Shown: positions 1-7,883 of the stretch, in pieces
How positions within the stretch are numbered: position 1 is the first letter of the stretch
Layout: every line of letters begins with the position of its first letter
Origin: Sphingorhabdus sp.
GTDB lineage: Bacteria > Pseudomonadota > Alphaproteobacteria > Sphingomonadales > Sphingomonadaceae
Direction of reading: 5' to 3'
Length of the DNA: 64,000 nucleotides
Assembly: GCA_028279555.1 (NCBI GenBank)
Contig: JANQNO010000002.1
Location: 1-64,000, forward strand
Position numbers and translations under genes: made by a program
The notes under the pieces: generated by a model
What the model was told of the DNA's origin: nothing
The model's database searches: none
Seen by the model: the letters and a program-made list of their open reading frames with translations, nothing else

Positions 1-2
1 TG

Positions 3-440
3 AGTGGCGGTCAGGATGATGGCCAACCGATGATGGAAATGAACACGACGCCGTTGATCGACGTCATGCTCGTTCTCCTCATCATGTTTATCATCACCAT
101 CCCACCGGTGACCCATATGGTCGACATCGACTTGCCGGTTCCCAACGATGATCCCGTTGACAATCCCGTCGATCCGGTGATCAACAAGATTGTGATTGAG
201 CCGAATAACGAGATATTGTGGAATGGCACGCCGACAACGCTCGACCAGGTGATTGTTTATCTGCGGCAGAGCAAATCGATGAGCCCGGAGCCCGAATTGC
301 AGTTCCAGCCCGATCCCAATGCGCGCTATGAAACGGTCGACCGTGTGCTTGCCGAGGTCCGTAAGAGCGAGGTTACCAAATTCGGCTTTATCGGTAACGA
401 GCAATATCGCGTTTTTGGCAAGGCCGACAATCAGCCCTGA
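3..440 (+). CDS. exbD: ExbD/TolR-family biopolymer transporter, 5' truncated by window edge
   Basis: This is a component of the TonB-ExbB-ExbD energy-transducing complex, which couples the inner-membrane proton gradient to outer-membrane TonB-dependent receptors. The frame is open back to the window edge, so the true start is outside; the first in-frame Met is at 30 but the Gly/Asp-rich lead-in before it is typical of ExbD N-termini. A short cytoplasmic segment (MMEMNTTPLIDVM) leads into one transmembrane helix carrying the conserved Asp of the PLIDVMLVLLIMF motif, then a periplasmic domain of about 100 residues. It is followed by a terminator, so it is probably the last gene of a tonB/exbB/exbD operon. 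Family assignment is secure. The gene copy is uncertain, because sphingomonads often have two ExbD paralogues. Confidence 0.9.
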   Translation, partial: SGGQDDGQPMMEMNTTPLIDVMLVLLIMFIITIPPVTHMVDIDLPVPNDDPVDNPVDPVINKIVIEPNNEILWNGTPTTLDQVIVYLRQSKSMSPEPELQFQPDPNARYETVDRVLAEVRKSEVTKFGFIGNEQYRVFGKADNQP

Positions 441-473
441 TCAAACGCAAACACATATCGACATTTTTTTTAT

Positions 474-503
474 GAGGCGGCTTTCAGTGCCGCCTCTTTT
501 TTT
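474..503 (+). terminator. Rho-independent terminator after exbD
   Basis: The inverted repeat GAGGCGGC (474-481) / GCCGCCTC (489-496) has a 7-nt loop and is followed by seven T residues (497-503). It lies 33 nt after the exbD stop. The opposite strand has no T-run, so it acts on plus-strand transcripts only. Confidence 0.9.
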
Positions 504-513
504 GCCTGCTCAT

Positions 514-1104
514 CTAATCCTCGACGGCCTTTTGATAGATACTGCTGAGCGGGCGCTCGAACAGCTTCATCACCATCGGCTCGAAAAATTCGAGCGGCAG
601 CGTATCATAGTCCGGGTCGAAAGCGGGGCAGTCATATTTCTCGATGAATTCGACGGCATCGTCATACCATTCATGCCCCTTGAACTGATCGCGCATATCG
701 CGGTCGAGGCCGATGTGATGAAAGAAGTTATGCCCCTGAAACACACCGTGATTTTGCACGATCCAATTAAGTTTTTCCGACACGAAGGGTTTCAGGATAG
801 CTGCCGCGATATCGGGGTGATTGAAAGCACCCAGCGTATCGCCAATATCGTGAAGCAGTGCCATCACAACATAGTCGTCGGGCTTTCCATCGCGGTGCGC
901 GCGTGTCGCGGTTTGCAGGCAGTGGGTGAGCCGGTCGACCGGAAATCCGCCATAGTCGCCGGCCAGAAGCTGTAAATGATCGAGCACACGCTTGCCGCCA
1001 TTCGGCGCATATTCGCGCTGCTCGGCCATGATCACCTGCCAATCCTCGGCGGTGCTTTCCGACATGTCGCTAAAGCTGGCGCGATCCTTTACCTGGCTGT
1101 CCAT
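514..1104 (-). CDS. HD-domain protein, phosphohydrolase or MIOX/PhnZ-like
   Basis: The product has 196 residues when started at the ATG at 1104, which has GAGGAG about 7 nt upstream; a longer frame to 1161 lacks a site. Metal-binding HD-domain residues are visible: His61, His85-Asp86 (ALLHDIGD), His96, His119 and Asp148/149. The helix order and the WYDDAVEF stretch resemble the mixed-valent diiron oxygenases of the PhnZ/inositol-oxygenase group more than nucleotide phosphohydrolases, but this is inference. It is divergent from the LytS-like kinase gene across a short promoter region. Substrate unknown; the general HD-domain call is firm. Confidence 0.75.
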   Translation of the reverse strand: MDSQVKDRASFSDMSESTAEDWQVIMAEQREYAPNGGKRVLDHLQLLAGDYGGFPVDRLTHCLQTATRAHRDGKPDDYVVMALLHDIGDTLGAFNHPDIAAAILKPFVSEKLNWIVQNHGVFQGHNFFHHIGLDRDMRDQFKGHEWYDDAVEFIEKYDCPAFDPDYDTLPLEFFEPMVMKLFERPLSSIYQKAVED

Positions 1105-1199
1105 TTTGCTCTCCTCAATCGCTGTCCTGGTGCCTGCTATCACAAGCCATAAATGAAACAAAGCTTCATTGCGGCGCTGTTTCGGTCTATTACCGCTCC

Positions 1200-2351
1200 A
1201 TGGCCGTGATCGATCAACTGGCTGACGAGCCCTTTTTCGCCAACAAGAACAGGGCTTTCTGGTTCCTGCATTCCGCTGGCTGGGCGGGCGCTATTGCGCT
1301 GCGTTCGGCTTCTGCACTCGCCAGCGGACAGCCCTGGAATCTCTTTCTCACCATCTTCATATCAGCAGTTACCGGCTATTCCATCTCGCTGCTGCTTTCG
1401 GTGGTCTACCGGATGATTATCGAGAAAAAGCCGATCGTCACCTGGGGCACGACTTTCTTCGTCGTGACCATAGGCTCGCTGCTATACTCCTATATCGATG
1501 CCTGGGTGGCGCAAACGATGCGCCCGACGGTGGAGGGCTCTCCATTCGCGCAGCTGTGGCTCGCAGCGCTTTATATCGACGGCATTCTGCTGGGTGCCTG
1601 GACCGCGCTCTATTACGCCATCAACTTCTATGTGCGTGCCGAGGAACAGCAGGATCAGATGCTGCGGCTGGAAACCGCGGCGACGAGCGCGCAGCTCACC
1701 ATGCTGCGCTATCAGCTCAATCCCCATTTCCTGTTCAACACGCTCAACAGCATTTCGACGCTGGTGCTCACGCACCAGACCGATCAGGCCAATGCCATGC
1801 TGTCGCGGCTGTCGGCCTTTTTGCGCTTCACCCTGATCAATGAAGCCGAAGCCAAGGTGTCCGTCGCGCAGGAGGTCGAGACCCTCAAACTCTATCTCGA
1901 TATCGAGAAAATGCGCTTCGAAGAACGGCTGCGACCCAGTTTCGACATTGAGCCGCAGGCGGCCAAGGGGCTGATCCCTTCGCTGTTGCTGCAACCGCTC
2001 GTCGAAAATGCCATCAAATATGCCGTGACGCCCAAGGAAGACGGGGCGGAAATTGTCGTCAGCGTACGCAGAGTCGGCGAGAATTTGCGCCTCCTCGTGT
2101 CCGATACCGGCCCCGGTCCGCAGGATAGCGGCGCGCAAAAGACGGATTCGACCGGCGTCGGCATGGCCAATACGCGCGAGCGGCTGATGCAGGCCTATGG
2201 CGAAGATCAGCGTTTTGAACATCGTGTTCGCGAGGGCGGGGGATTTGAGGTTTTGATCGAATTGCCCTATCAGGTGAAAGAGGCCGAAGCGGTCGAAGAC
2301 AGGGTGGACAATCAGGCGGGGGCGCAACTGCAAGGAATGGCGACTGCATGA
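1200..2351 (+). CDS. LytS/YehU-type sensor histidine kinase
   Basis: This is an integral-membrane histidine kinase of 383 residues. About four hydrophobic helices lie in residues 25-145, with no large extracytoplasmic sensor domain. The His_kinase domain follows: phospho-acceptor His176 in QLNPHFLFNTLNSIS, N-box LLQPLVENAIKY (264-275), and G-box DTGPG (302-306) with a GVGMANTRERL lid. Its stop overlaps the start of the LytTR response regulator by four bases (ATGA), so the two are translationally coupled and presumably form a cognate pair. The stimulus is unknown. Related pairs in other bacteria sense pyruvate or envelope state, but nothing here fixes the signal. Confidence 0.93.
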   Translation: MAVIDQLADEPFFANKNRAFWFLHSAGWAGAIALRSASALASGQPWNLFLTIFISAVTGYSISLLLSVVYRMIIEKKPIVTWGTTFFVVTIGSLLYSYIDAWVAQTMRPTVEGSPFAQLWLAALYIDGILLGAWTALYYAINFYVRAEEQQDQMLRLETAATSAQLTMLRYQLNPHFLFNTLNSISTLVLTHQTDQANAMLSRLSAFLRFTLINEAEAKVSVAQEVETLKLYLDIEKMRFEERLRPSFDIEPQAAKGLIPSLLLQPLVENAIKYAVTPKEDGAEIVVSVRRVGENLRLLVSDTGPGPQDSGAQKTDSTGVGMANTRERLMQAYGEDQRFEHRVREGGGFEVLIELPYQVKEAEAVEDRVDNQAGAQLQGMATA

Positions 2352-3151
2352 CCATCAGGACGATTTTGGTAGACGACGAAAAACTGGCGATACAGGGCCT
2401 CCAGCTCCGCCTCGAACCATATGAAGATATTGAAATAGTAGCGACCTGCCACAATGGGCGGGAGGCGATCCGCAAAATCAAGACGCTCAAGCCCGATCTG
2501 GTATTTCTGGATATTCAGATGCCGGGCTTCGACGGCTTTTCGGTGGTTCAAGGGGTGATGGATATCGACCCGCCGCTGTTTGTGTTTGTGACCGCTTACA
2601 GCGAACATGCCATTCGCGCTTTCGAGGCGCAGGCCGTCGACTATCTGATGAAGCCGGTCGAAACGGACCGGCTGGCCGACACAATGGAGCGCGTGCGCGG
2701 CAGGCTTTCCGAACGCAAGAGCGCGGACGAGATCGAGCGGCTCAAGACGGTCATCAACGAGGTGGCACCCGAGGCAGCGGAAAATATTGCGACAGCTGGT
2801 GAAGAGGATGTCGCGGGCAGCCGCTATGAAAAGCTCATCAATGTGAAGGATCGCGGGCAGATTTTCCGGGTCGATGTCGACACGATCGAGCGTATCGAGG
2901 CGGCGGGAGACTATATGTGTATCTTTACCGCGGACAACAGCCTGATCCTGCGCGAAACGATGAAGGATCTGGAAAAGCGGCTCGACCCGCGCACATTCCA
3001 GCGCGTCCACCGCTCAAAGATCGTCAATCTCGATCAGGTCCGGCAGGTTAAACCGCATACCAATGGCGAATGCTTCCTAATCCTCGATTCCGGTGCGGAA
3101 GTGAAAGTCAGCCGCAGCTACCGCGACGTGGTCGCGCGCTTTGTGCATTGA
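2348..3151 (+). CDS. LytTR-family response regulator
   Basis: The receiver domain (residues 1-120) shows the acidic pair Asp9/Asp10, phospho-acceptor Asp55 (VFLDIQMPG), Thr82 and Lys102 (YLMKPVE). A linker leads to a C-terminal LytTR DNA-binding domain (about 160-265) ending with the FQRVHRSKIVNLDQV hallmark. It should be phosphorylated by the kinase encoded immediately upstream, whose stop it overlaps by four bases. The following phosphatase-like gene starts 7 nt after its stop, so all three are probably co-transcribed. LytTR proteins bind direct repeats; I did not identify a clear target site in this window. Confidence 0.94.
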   Translation: MTIRTILVDDEKLAIQGLQLRLEPYEDIEIVATCHNGREAIRKIKTLKPDLVFLDIQMPGFDGFSVVQGVMDIDPPLFVFVTAYSEHAIRAFEAQAVDYLMKPVETDRLADTMERVRGRLSERKSADEIERLKTVINEVAPEAAENIATAGEEDVAGSRYEKLINVKDRGQIFRVDVDTIERIEAAGDYMCIFTADNSLILRETMKDLEKRLDPRTFQRVHRSKIVNLDQVRQVKPHTNGECFLILDSGAEVKVSRSYRDVVARFVH

Positions 3152-3157
3152 TGGAGA

Positions 3158-3646
3158 ATGGCCGGCGCGCTTGAGAAAATCTTCAATTTCAGGCGTTTTG
3201 ACAAGCTGTTGACGACGTCCGGGCAGCCAAGCGAGGAACAGCTGGGTCTGCTGCGCGGCGACGGCGTCGAAACCATCATCAATCTCGGCCTGCACAGCCA
3301 CGAACGTGCATTGCCCGATGAAGCTGCGAGCTGCGATGCGCTGGAAATCCAGTATATCCATATCCCCGTCGCCTTCGATGCGCCGACCGACGAGGATTTC
3401 GAGCGCTTTTCTGCGGCTATGGATCGGAACATGGGAAAGCGGGTTCATGTTCACTGCATCGTCAATGCGCGGGTGACCGCTTTTATGTACAGACGAGCGG
3501 CAAATTCTGCCTCTCCCCAGGAGGAGAAGGCGCGCAAGATTATGGACAGCGTCTGGCGGCCGGGCGGCGTTTGGGCCAGATTTATCGGCTCCGGGGAGAG
3601 GGTCGCCGCAGAAAGCGAATATTTCGGCCGCGACTATGGCCTGTAA
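3158..3646 (+). CDS. Protein-tyrosine-phosphatase-like protein (DSP fold, C-X4-R)
   Basis: This 162-residue cytoplasmic protein resembles the small bacterial PTP-like/beta-lactamase-hydrolase-like group. Residues 10-24 (FRRFDKLLTTSGQPS) and 36-45 (GVETIINLGL) match the fold, and the presumed P-loop is VHVHCIVNARV with Cys100 and Arg105. The spacing is C-X4-R, not the canonical C-X5-R of protein tyrosine phosphatases; I recall this short loop as usual in this subfamily. It starts 7 nt after the LytTR regulator and is therefore likely in the same operon. Enzymatic activity is uncertain. Confidence 0.75.
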   Translation: MAGALEKIFNFRRFDKLLTTSGQPSEEQLGLLRGDGVETIINLGLHSHERALPDEAASCDALEIQYIHIPVAFDAPTDEDFERFSAAMDRNMGKRVHVHCIVNARVTAFMYRRAANSASPQEEKARKIMDSVWRPGGVWARFIGSGERVAAESEYFGRDYGL

Positions 3647-3709
3647 CAAAAGGCCATGATAACCGAACCTCTAACCGAGAATAGACATCGACAGAATCGG
3701 AGCGCCTTC

Positions 3710-4606
3710 ATGACCGACCCCAGCTACACCCCGCCAAAGATATGGACCTGGGATCAGGAAAGCGGCGGACGTTTTGCCAGCATTAACAGGCCTGTTGCCG
3801 GGCCGACGCATGACAAGGAACTGCCTGTCGGGAAACACCCCTTTCAGCTTTATTCGCTGGGCACGCCCAATGGCGTAAAAGTTACGATAATGTTCGAGGA
3901 GCTGGTCGAACTCGGCATTGCCGAAGCCGAATATGATGCCTGGCTGATCAACATCGGGGAGGGGGATCAGTTTGGCAGCGGTTTCGTCGATGTGAATCCG
4001 AACAGCAAGATTCCGGCCTTGATGGACCATTCGACCAATCCACCGACGCGGATATTCGAGAGCGCCTCTATACTAGTCTATCTTGCGGAAAAATTTGGAA
4101 AGTTTCTGCCGGAAGATCATCATGGGCGCACCGAAGCCATGAACTGGCTATTCTGGGTCCAGGGCTCGGCCCCCTTCCTCGGCGGCGGCTTTGGCCACTT
4201 CTATGCCTATGCGCCGGAAAAATACGAATATCCGATCAACCGCTACGCGATGGAAGCAAAGCGGCAGATGGATGTGCTTGACCGGCATCTGGCAGAGAAT
4301 AAATATCTGGCGGGGGACCAGTATTCGATCGCAGATATGGGCATTTTTCCCTGGTATGGCGGCATGGCGCGCGGCGTTCTCTATGATGCCGCTGAATTTC
4401 TGCAGGTGCATGAATATGAAAATCTGCTGCGCTGGACCAAGCAAGTGGGTGCGCGCCCGGCGGCAAAGCGCGGAATGATGGTCAACCGCACCTTTGGCGC
4501 GCCGGAAAGCCAGCTGCGCGAACGTCACGATGCGAGCGATTTTGAAGCCAACACCTTGGCCAAACGTATCGAGCGCGGTGAGGCCGAAGCGCCTGAAGCC
4601 GCCTAG
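3710..4606 (+). CDS. yghU: YghU-type glutathione S-transferase
   Basis: The product has 298 residues when started at the ATG at 3710, which has CGGAG upstream and gives the family N-terminus MTDPSYTPPKIWTWD; the frame opens at 3656 but the extra 18 residues are atypical. YghU belongs to the nu-class glutathione transferases with disulfide-bond reductase activity. The thioredoxin-like domain carries LYSLGTPNGVKVTIMFEEL, VNPNSKIPAL and RIFESASILVYL, with the helical domain from about residue 135 (MNWLFWVQG). It lies in the same direction as the LytS/LytTR group but is separated from it by a 63-nt gap, so co-transcription is possible, not shown. Confidence 0.93.
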   Translation: MTDPSYTPPKIWTWDQESGGRFASINRPVAGPTHDKELPVGKHPFQLYSLGTPNGVKVTIMFEELVELGIAEAEYDAWLINIGEGDQFGSGFVDVNPNSKIPALMDHSTNPPTRIFESASILVYLAEKFGKFLPEDHHGRTEAMNWLFWVQGSAPFLGGGFGHFYAYAPEKYEYPINRYAMEAKRQMDVLDRHLAENKYLAGDQYSIADMGIFPWYGGMARGVLYDAAEFLQVHEYENLLRWTKQVGARPAAKRGMMVNRTFGAPESQLRERHDASDFEANTLAKRIERGEAEAPEAA

Positions 4607-4631
4607 ATTCGGCAGTAGCGCTATCGGTAAA

Positions 4632-5090
4632 CTACGCGCGGCGTTCTTGGAAAAAACCGCGAAGCAGGTCGCGTGCTTCACGCTCGCATATGCCAGCGTA
4701 AATTTCCGGACGGTGGTGGATGGTATCCTGTTCAAATAGCCGGGGACCATGCTCCACCGCGCCGCCCTTGGGATCGCTTGCGGCATAGTAAAGCCGCGCG
4801 ATGCGGGCATGGGCAATCGCGCCCGCGCACATGGCGCAGGGTTCCAGCGTAACCCAAAGATCGCAGCCGGTCAGCCTGTCGCTGCCGATATTCTGTGCGG
4901 CTTCGCGCATGGCGATGATTTCTGCATGGGCGGTCGGGTCGAGTCCCGTGAGCGGCCGGTTAAAGCCCTGACCGATGACCTTTCCGTCGCGCACGATGAT
5001 CGCACCCACCGGAACCTCGCCTGCCTGCGCCGCCTGTCTGGCCAGCGCCAGCGCTGCTTCCATAAATTTCCGGGCGTGCGTAAGCGACAT
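4632..5090 (-). CDS. tadA: tRNA adenosine(34) deaminase
   Basis: TadA deaminates A34 of tRNA-Arg(ACG) to inosine so that it can read CGN codons. The 152-residue product has the zinc-dependent cytidine/adenosine deaminase signature: His55-Ala-Glu57 (DPTAHAEIIAM) and Pro84-Cys85-Ala-Met-Cys88. GEVPVGAIIVRDG forms the usual N-terminal strand. It converges on the yghU gene and is divergent from rpmB. Length and motifs are those of ordinary bacterial TadA. Confidence 0.95.
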   Translation of the reverse strand: MSLTHARKFMEAALALARQAAQAGEVPVGAIIVRDGKVIGQGFNRPLTGLDPTAHAEIIAMREAAQNIGSDRLTGCDLWVTLEPCAMCAGAIAHARIARLYYAASDPKGGAVEHGPRLFEQDTIHHRPEIYAGICEREARDLLRGFFQERRA

Positions 5091-5145
5091 GGCGGCTAGC
5101 TAGCCTTTCTCCCGCTAAAATGCACGCGCCAAGCCGAGCCTTTGC

Positions 5146-5174
5146 TTGACCTTTTGCGCTGTGGCGGGTAACGA
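5146..5174 (+). promoter_or_regulatory. Possible sigma-70 promoter for rpmB
   Basis: A TTGACC hexamer (5146-5151) is followed after 17 bp by TAACGA (5169-5174), about 60 nt before the rpmB start. The -35 is good and the -10 is moderate. Only sequence resemblance supports it. Confidence 0.4.
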
Positions 5175-5232
5175 GCAGCGCTTTCCGGGATAGCGATTCC
5201 GGCGATTCAGATAAAAATACAGGAATTTCATC

Positions 5233-5520
5233 ATGTCGCGCATTTGCGAACTGACCGGCAAGGGCCGTTTGACAGGCCATAATGTGAGCCACGCCAACAA
5301 CAAGACCAAGCGGGTTTTCCTGCCGAATCTGCAGAATGTGACGCTGCTCTCCGACACACTGGAGCGCGCATTCAAATTTCGCGTTTCAACGAGCGGGCTG
5401 CGCTCGGTCGAACATGTCGGTGGCCTGGATAACTGGTTGCTCAAAACGTCCGATGACAAGCTGTCGGCCAATGCGCGCAAAGTGAAAAAAGAGCTCAAAA
5501 AGAAACAGGCTGCCGCCTAG
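5233..5520 (+). CDS. rpmB: 50S ribosomal protein L28
   Basis: This is a component of the large ribosomal subunit. The 95-residue basic protein begins [27 protein letters not shown], the usual L28 opening, and contains the alphaproteobacterial-length core and a Lys-rich tail. An AGGA site lies about 8 nt before the ATG. It appears to be a single-gene transcript, divergent from tadA. A GCCACAT...ATGTGGC hairpin (5521-5552) follows directly but lacks a T-run. Confidence 0.97.
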   Translation: MSRICELTGKGRLTGHNVSHANNKTKRVFLPNLQNVTLLSDTLERAFKFRVSTSGLRSVEHVGGLDNWLLKTSDDKLSANARKVKKELKKKQAAA

Positions 5521-5565
5521 GCCACATCTCGCCCCGTATATGGGTATGTGGCCCAGGCCGTCAGA

Positions 5566-6615
5566 TCACTTAAGGGATTCAAAGCCGGGGGCGTTTGACG
5601 CCGCCGGTTTTTTCTTGTCTGCGGCCATTTCATCCAGCGCGAATTTCATCAAAATGGTGCGCTGCCAGATGTTGAAATTGTTGTCCGAGATTATCCAGAC
5701 AATGGTGCGCCCGCTGTCCTCGCTGACCGCGAGTCCTTCCAGATTGTCGACCAATAGCGGCGGCGCGAGCCGCGCGATCACCAGCGGGCTGACCCTTTTC
5801 CCGCGGGCAATTTCCATAGGATCGAGAATGGCCAGCGTTATCGTGAAGGCATTCGGTATGCTGAAACGCCTGTTCAGCGTCAAAATCCGGCCATCAGGAA
5901 GCAGCGCGGCGTCGGTGATCCGGTATCCTTCTGGCGGTTCATAGCCAAAGGAGAAGCTCTCGGCACCTTCCTCAGCCGGATCGCCCGAAAATGCCAGCGC
6001 TTCATAGCTTCCATCGGGCAGGTCATGGCCTTCCGAAAAGACCAGGAAACGCCCGTCGCGGAGCCGGACCAGCGCTTCTCCGCCGCTGTTGGCTCCCCAT
6101 TTCTGCATGGCTTTTGGGCGGACAATGGCCTCGCGGCGTGCAAAGGATCGGCCAAAGCGGCGAATGGCATGCTTGCCTTCATAGCTTACCCAGAATTTCC
6201 CGCTCTCGGCATCGTGGAAAACGGCCTCGCTGTCGCGGTCGCTATAGTTGTGGCCCTTGGCGAAGGCATCGGGCATGGGGGCAATAAACGGTCGGTCGGC
6301 TGTCGCGTTGCCAGTGAGACCAAATCCGATCAGCGTGCCGGCGTCGCTCACCCCGATAAACCGGCCATCGGGCAAGATCGTCAGGCCGGAAATCCCGCCA
6401 AAATCCTGATTGTCGCTGCCCAGTTCCCAGGCAGCCAGAAATTCCAGATCACCAACTTTTTTGAGCTCAGGCCGGTCGGGGTCGAGAAGCAGCGGCTTCA
6501 GTGCAATATCCTGACTGCTGTTACGCTGCACAACCCGCTCGCCGCCAATCAGAATGGAGAACAGCAAAGCAAGAAAAATCAGCCGGGCCAGCAGCGAAAA
6601 CATGCTGCGTTCCAT
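5566..6615 (-). CDS. Phytase-like / esterase-like beta-propeller protein, membrane anchored or secreted
   Basis: The 349-residue product has an N-terminal hydrophobic segment (LLARLIFLALLFSILIG) acting as signal peptide or anchor. The remainder is of the phytase-like beta-propeller family (PF13449 type), with repeated blade motifs such as FGGISGLTILPDG, RDSEAVFHD, GGEALVRLRDGRFLVFSE and VDNLEGLAVSEDSGRT. Enzymatic phytase activity is not implied by this family. An alternative start at 6603 (MFSLLARL) is equally good. It is transcribed toward rpmB with no obvious operon partner. Confidence 0.8.
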   Translation of the reverse strand: MERSMFSLLARLIFLALLFSILIGGERVVQRNSSQDIALKPLLLDPDRPELKKVGDLEFLAAWELGSDNQDFGGISGLTILPDGRFIGVSDAGTLIGFGLTGNATADRPFIAPMPDAFAKGHNYSDRDSEAVFHDAESGKFWVSYEGKHAIRRFGRSFARREAIVRPKAMQKWGANSGGEALVRLRDGRFLVFSEGHDLPDGSYEALAFSGDPAEEGAESFSFGYEPPEGYRITDAALLPDGRILTLNRRFSIPNAFTITLAILDPMEIARGKRVSPLVIARLAPPLLVDNLEGLAVSEDSGRTIVWIISDNNFNIWQRTILMKFALDEMAADKKKPAASNAPGFESLK

Positions 6616-6785
6616 AACAGCCCGCCGAAAAATCCCAAGCTGCTTTAACCTGCATCATCTCACGCCGCGTTCATGTCAGGCCCCAAAATTATGAACAAAG
6701 GATAACGGCCATGTTCACGCTTGGCTCAAGGCGCAGTCGTTACACGCATGAATGTTGGGGCTGGCAATTTTTCGGAGTAGGTAAC

Positions 6786-7151
6786 ATGCAATTCAAGACA
6801 AGTTTGGGCGCGGCAATATTGGCGGCTACGACGCTGACAGGGATCGCGGCAACGCCCGCGGATGCCCATCATGGCCGCTATCATCACAATCATGATCGCG
6901 GCTACGACGATGGCTATTATGATCGCGGCGAATATCGCCGATATGAGCGCCGCAACCATCATCGCAAACGCTGCGACCGTGGCCGGGGCGGCACCGTGAT
7001 CGGCGCGATTGCAGGCGGTCTGCTCGGCAAAGAAGTCGCCCGGCGCGGGAGCAAGACCGAAGGCGCGATCATTGGTGCCGCGGTCGGCGCACTTGCAGGG
7101 CGGGCTATCGACAAGTCCGACGATCCCTGCCGCCGCCGCTATCGCCGATAG
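6786..7151 (+). CDS. Glycine-zipper 2TM-domain envelope protein
   Basis: The product has 121 residues when started at the ATG at 6786, which has a GGAG site and gives a clean signal peptide (MQFKTSLGAAILAAT...ADA). The frame opens at 6711 but the extra residues would bury the signal. The mature protein begins with a His/Tyr/Arg-rich segment and then two glycine-zipper helices (GTVIGAIAGGLLG and GAIIGAAVGALAG), the pattern of the glycine-zipper 2TM (Rick_17kDa-like) family found in the outer membrane or periplasm. A strong terminator follows at 7221. Function in the envelope is unproven. Confidence 0.85.
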   Translation: MQFKTSLGAAILAATTLTGIAATPADAHHGRYHHNHDRGYDDGYYDRGEYRRYERRNHHRKRCDRGRGGTVIGAIAGGLLGKEVARRGSKTEGAIIGAAVGALAGRAIDKSDDPCRRRYRR

Positions 7152-7220
7152 GCAATTGAACAAGGCTTCCTTTCGGATGGCGGTCCCTGAACCTTAATCC
7201 GCTTTCCAAGAGGGGCATTG

Positions 7221-7255
7221 AAAGGCCGGTGTCCGAATGGATACCGGCCTTTTTC
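7221..7255 (+). terminator. Strong Rho-independent terminator
   Basis: AAAGGCCGGTGTCC pairs with GGATACCGGCCTTT around a GAAT loop (one G-U pair) and continues into T residues to 7254. It ends the glycine-zipper gene transcript. Confidence 0.92.
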
Positions 7256-7271
7256 TATACTATGCGACTGG

Positions 7272-7481
7272 TCAATGGATGGTGCCCAACGTCGTTTCGA
7301 CATTCAGCATGATGATAAGCCGTTCAATCTGCCGCCAGCGGCAAAATTGAATATGATTGCCAACATTACGACTGGCCTCGGCGCGTTCGGCCGCCTCCAG
7401 CCCTGCTTCCCTGCCAAATTCGGAAATGAGGGCCTCTGCCTGCAAAACATCCCGATTTTCGACATAGAGCGGCAGATACAT
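7272..7481 (-). CDS. Small conserved hypothetical protein, 69 aa
   Basis: The ATG at 7481 has GGGAG about 10 nt upstream and opens a 69-residue protein (MYLPLYVENRDVLQAEALIS...) ending in RLIIMLNVETTLGTIH. It is acidic at the start, has HIQFCRWRQIERL in the middle, and has no signal peptide. I recall similar short unnamed proteins in sphingomonads but cannot give a function. The upstream in-frame extension to 7589 is basic and Pro-rich and probably not translated. It sits alone between a terminator and a divergent small membrane protein gene. Confidence 0.7.
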   Translation of the reverse strand: MYLPLYVENRDVLQAEALISEFGREAGLEAAERAEASRNVGNHIQFCRWRQIERLIIMLNVETTLGTIH

Positions 7482-7674
7482 GGGGCAGGCTCCCTTTGCT
7501 GTTTGGGCTGGCTGGTGGCAGGCAGGAGTGGGGTGGCCACCCTGCCTGCGCCGAAAGCGTTTACGGTTATCTCGTGGAGCAAGCGTCAAAGGTGATGGTT
7601 ACCCAACCGTTATCCATTTTGTAATTGGCATTTCCGCTTGCCTGCCGAGCGGTATGAATGGCAAAGCGGTGAGC

Positions 7675-7866
7675 ATGAAGGATCAGGGCACATCCAGGCC
7701 AGCAATGGCTGGCGGTTTTTTCATTGCCATAGGCTTGTTGCTGGGGATTGCATTCGGCATTTATGTTGGCCAAATCTCGCTTGGCATGATGGCTGGCTTC
7801 CTGATCGGATGCGGCGTTGCATTGCTCATTTGGGTGATCGACCGCGCCCGCAAAGATGAAAGCTAG
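7675..7866 (+). CDS. Small two-helix membrane protein, 63 aa
   Basis: The ATG at 7675 follows a GGTGAG site and yields 63 residues: a short polar start, two hydrophobic helices (about 12-30 and 34-53) separated by GQISLG, and a charged tail RARKDES. The frame opens further upstream at 7480, but that part runs antisense through the preceding gene and looks non-coding. The next gene begins 17 nt downstream, so it may be the first gene of an operon with the PQQ-type dehydrogenase. No family recognised. Confidence 0.65.
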   Translation: MKDQGTSRPAMAGGFFIAIGLLLGIAFGIYVGQISLGMMAGFLIGCGVALLIWVIDRARKDES

Positions 7867-7883
7867 GACAGGTTTAGAAAATC

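Noticed and set aside
5521-5552. Strong terminator after rpmB
   Set aside because: The GCCACAT/ATGTGGC stem lacks a following T-run and is short; recorded only in the rpmB entry.
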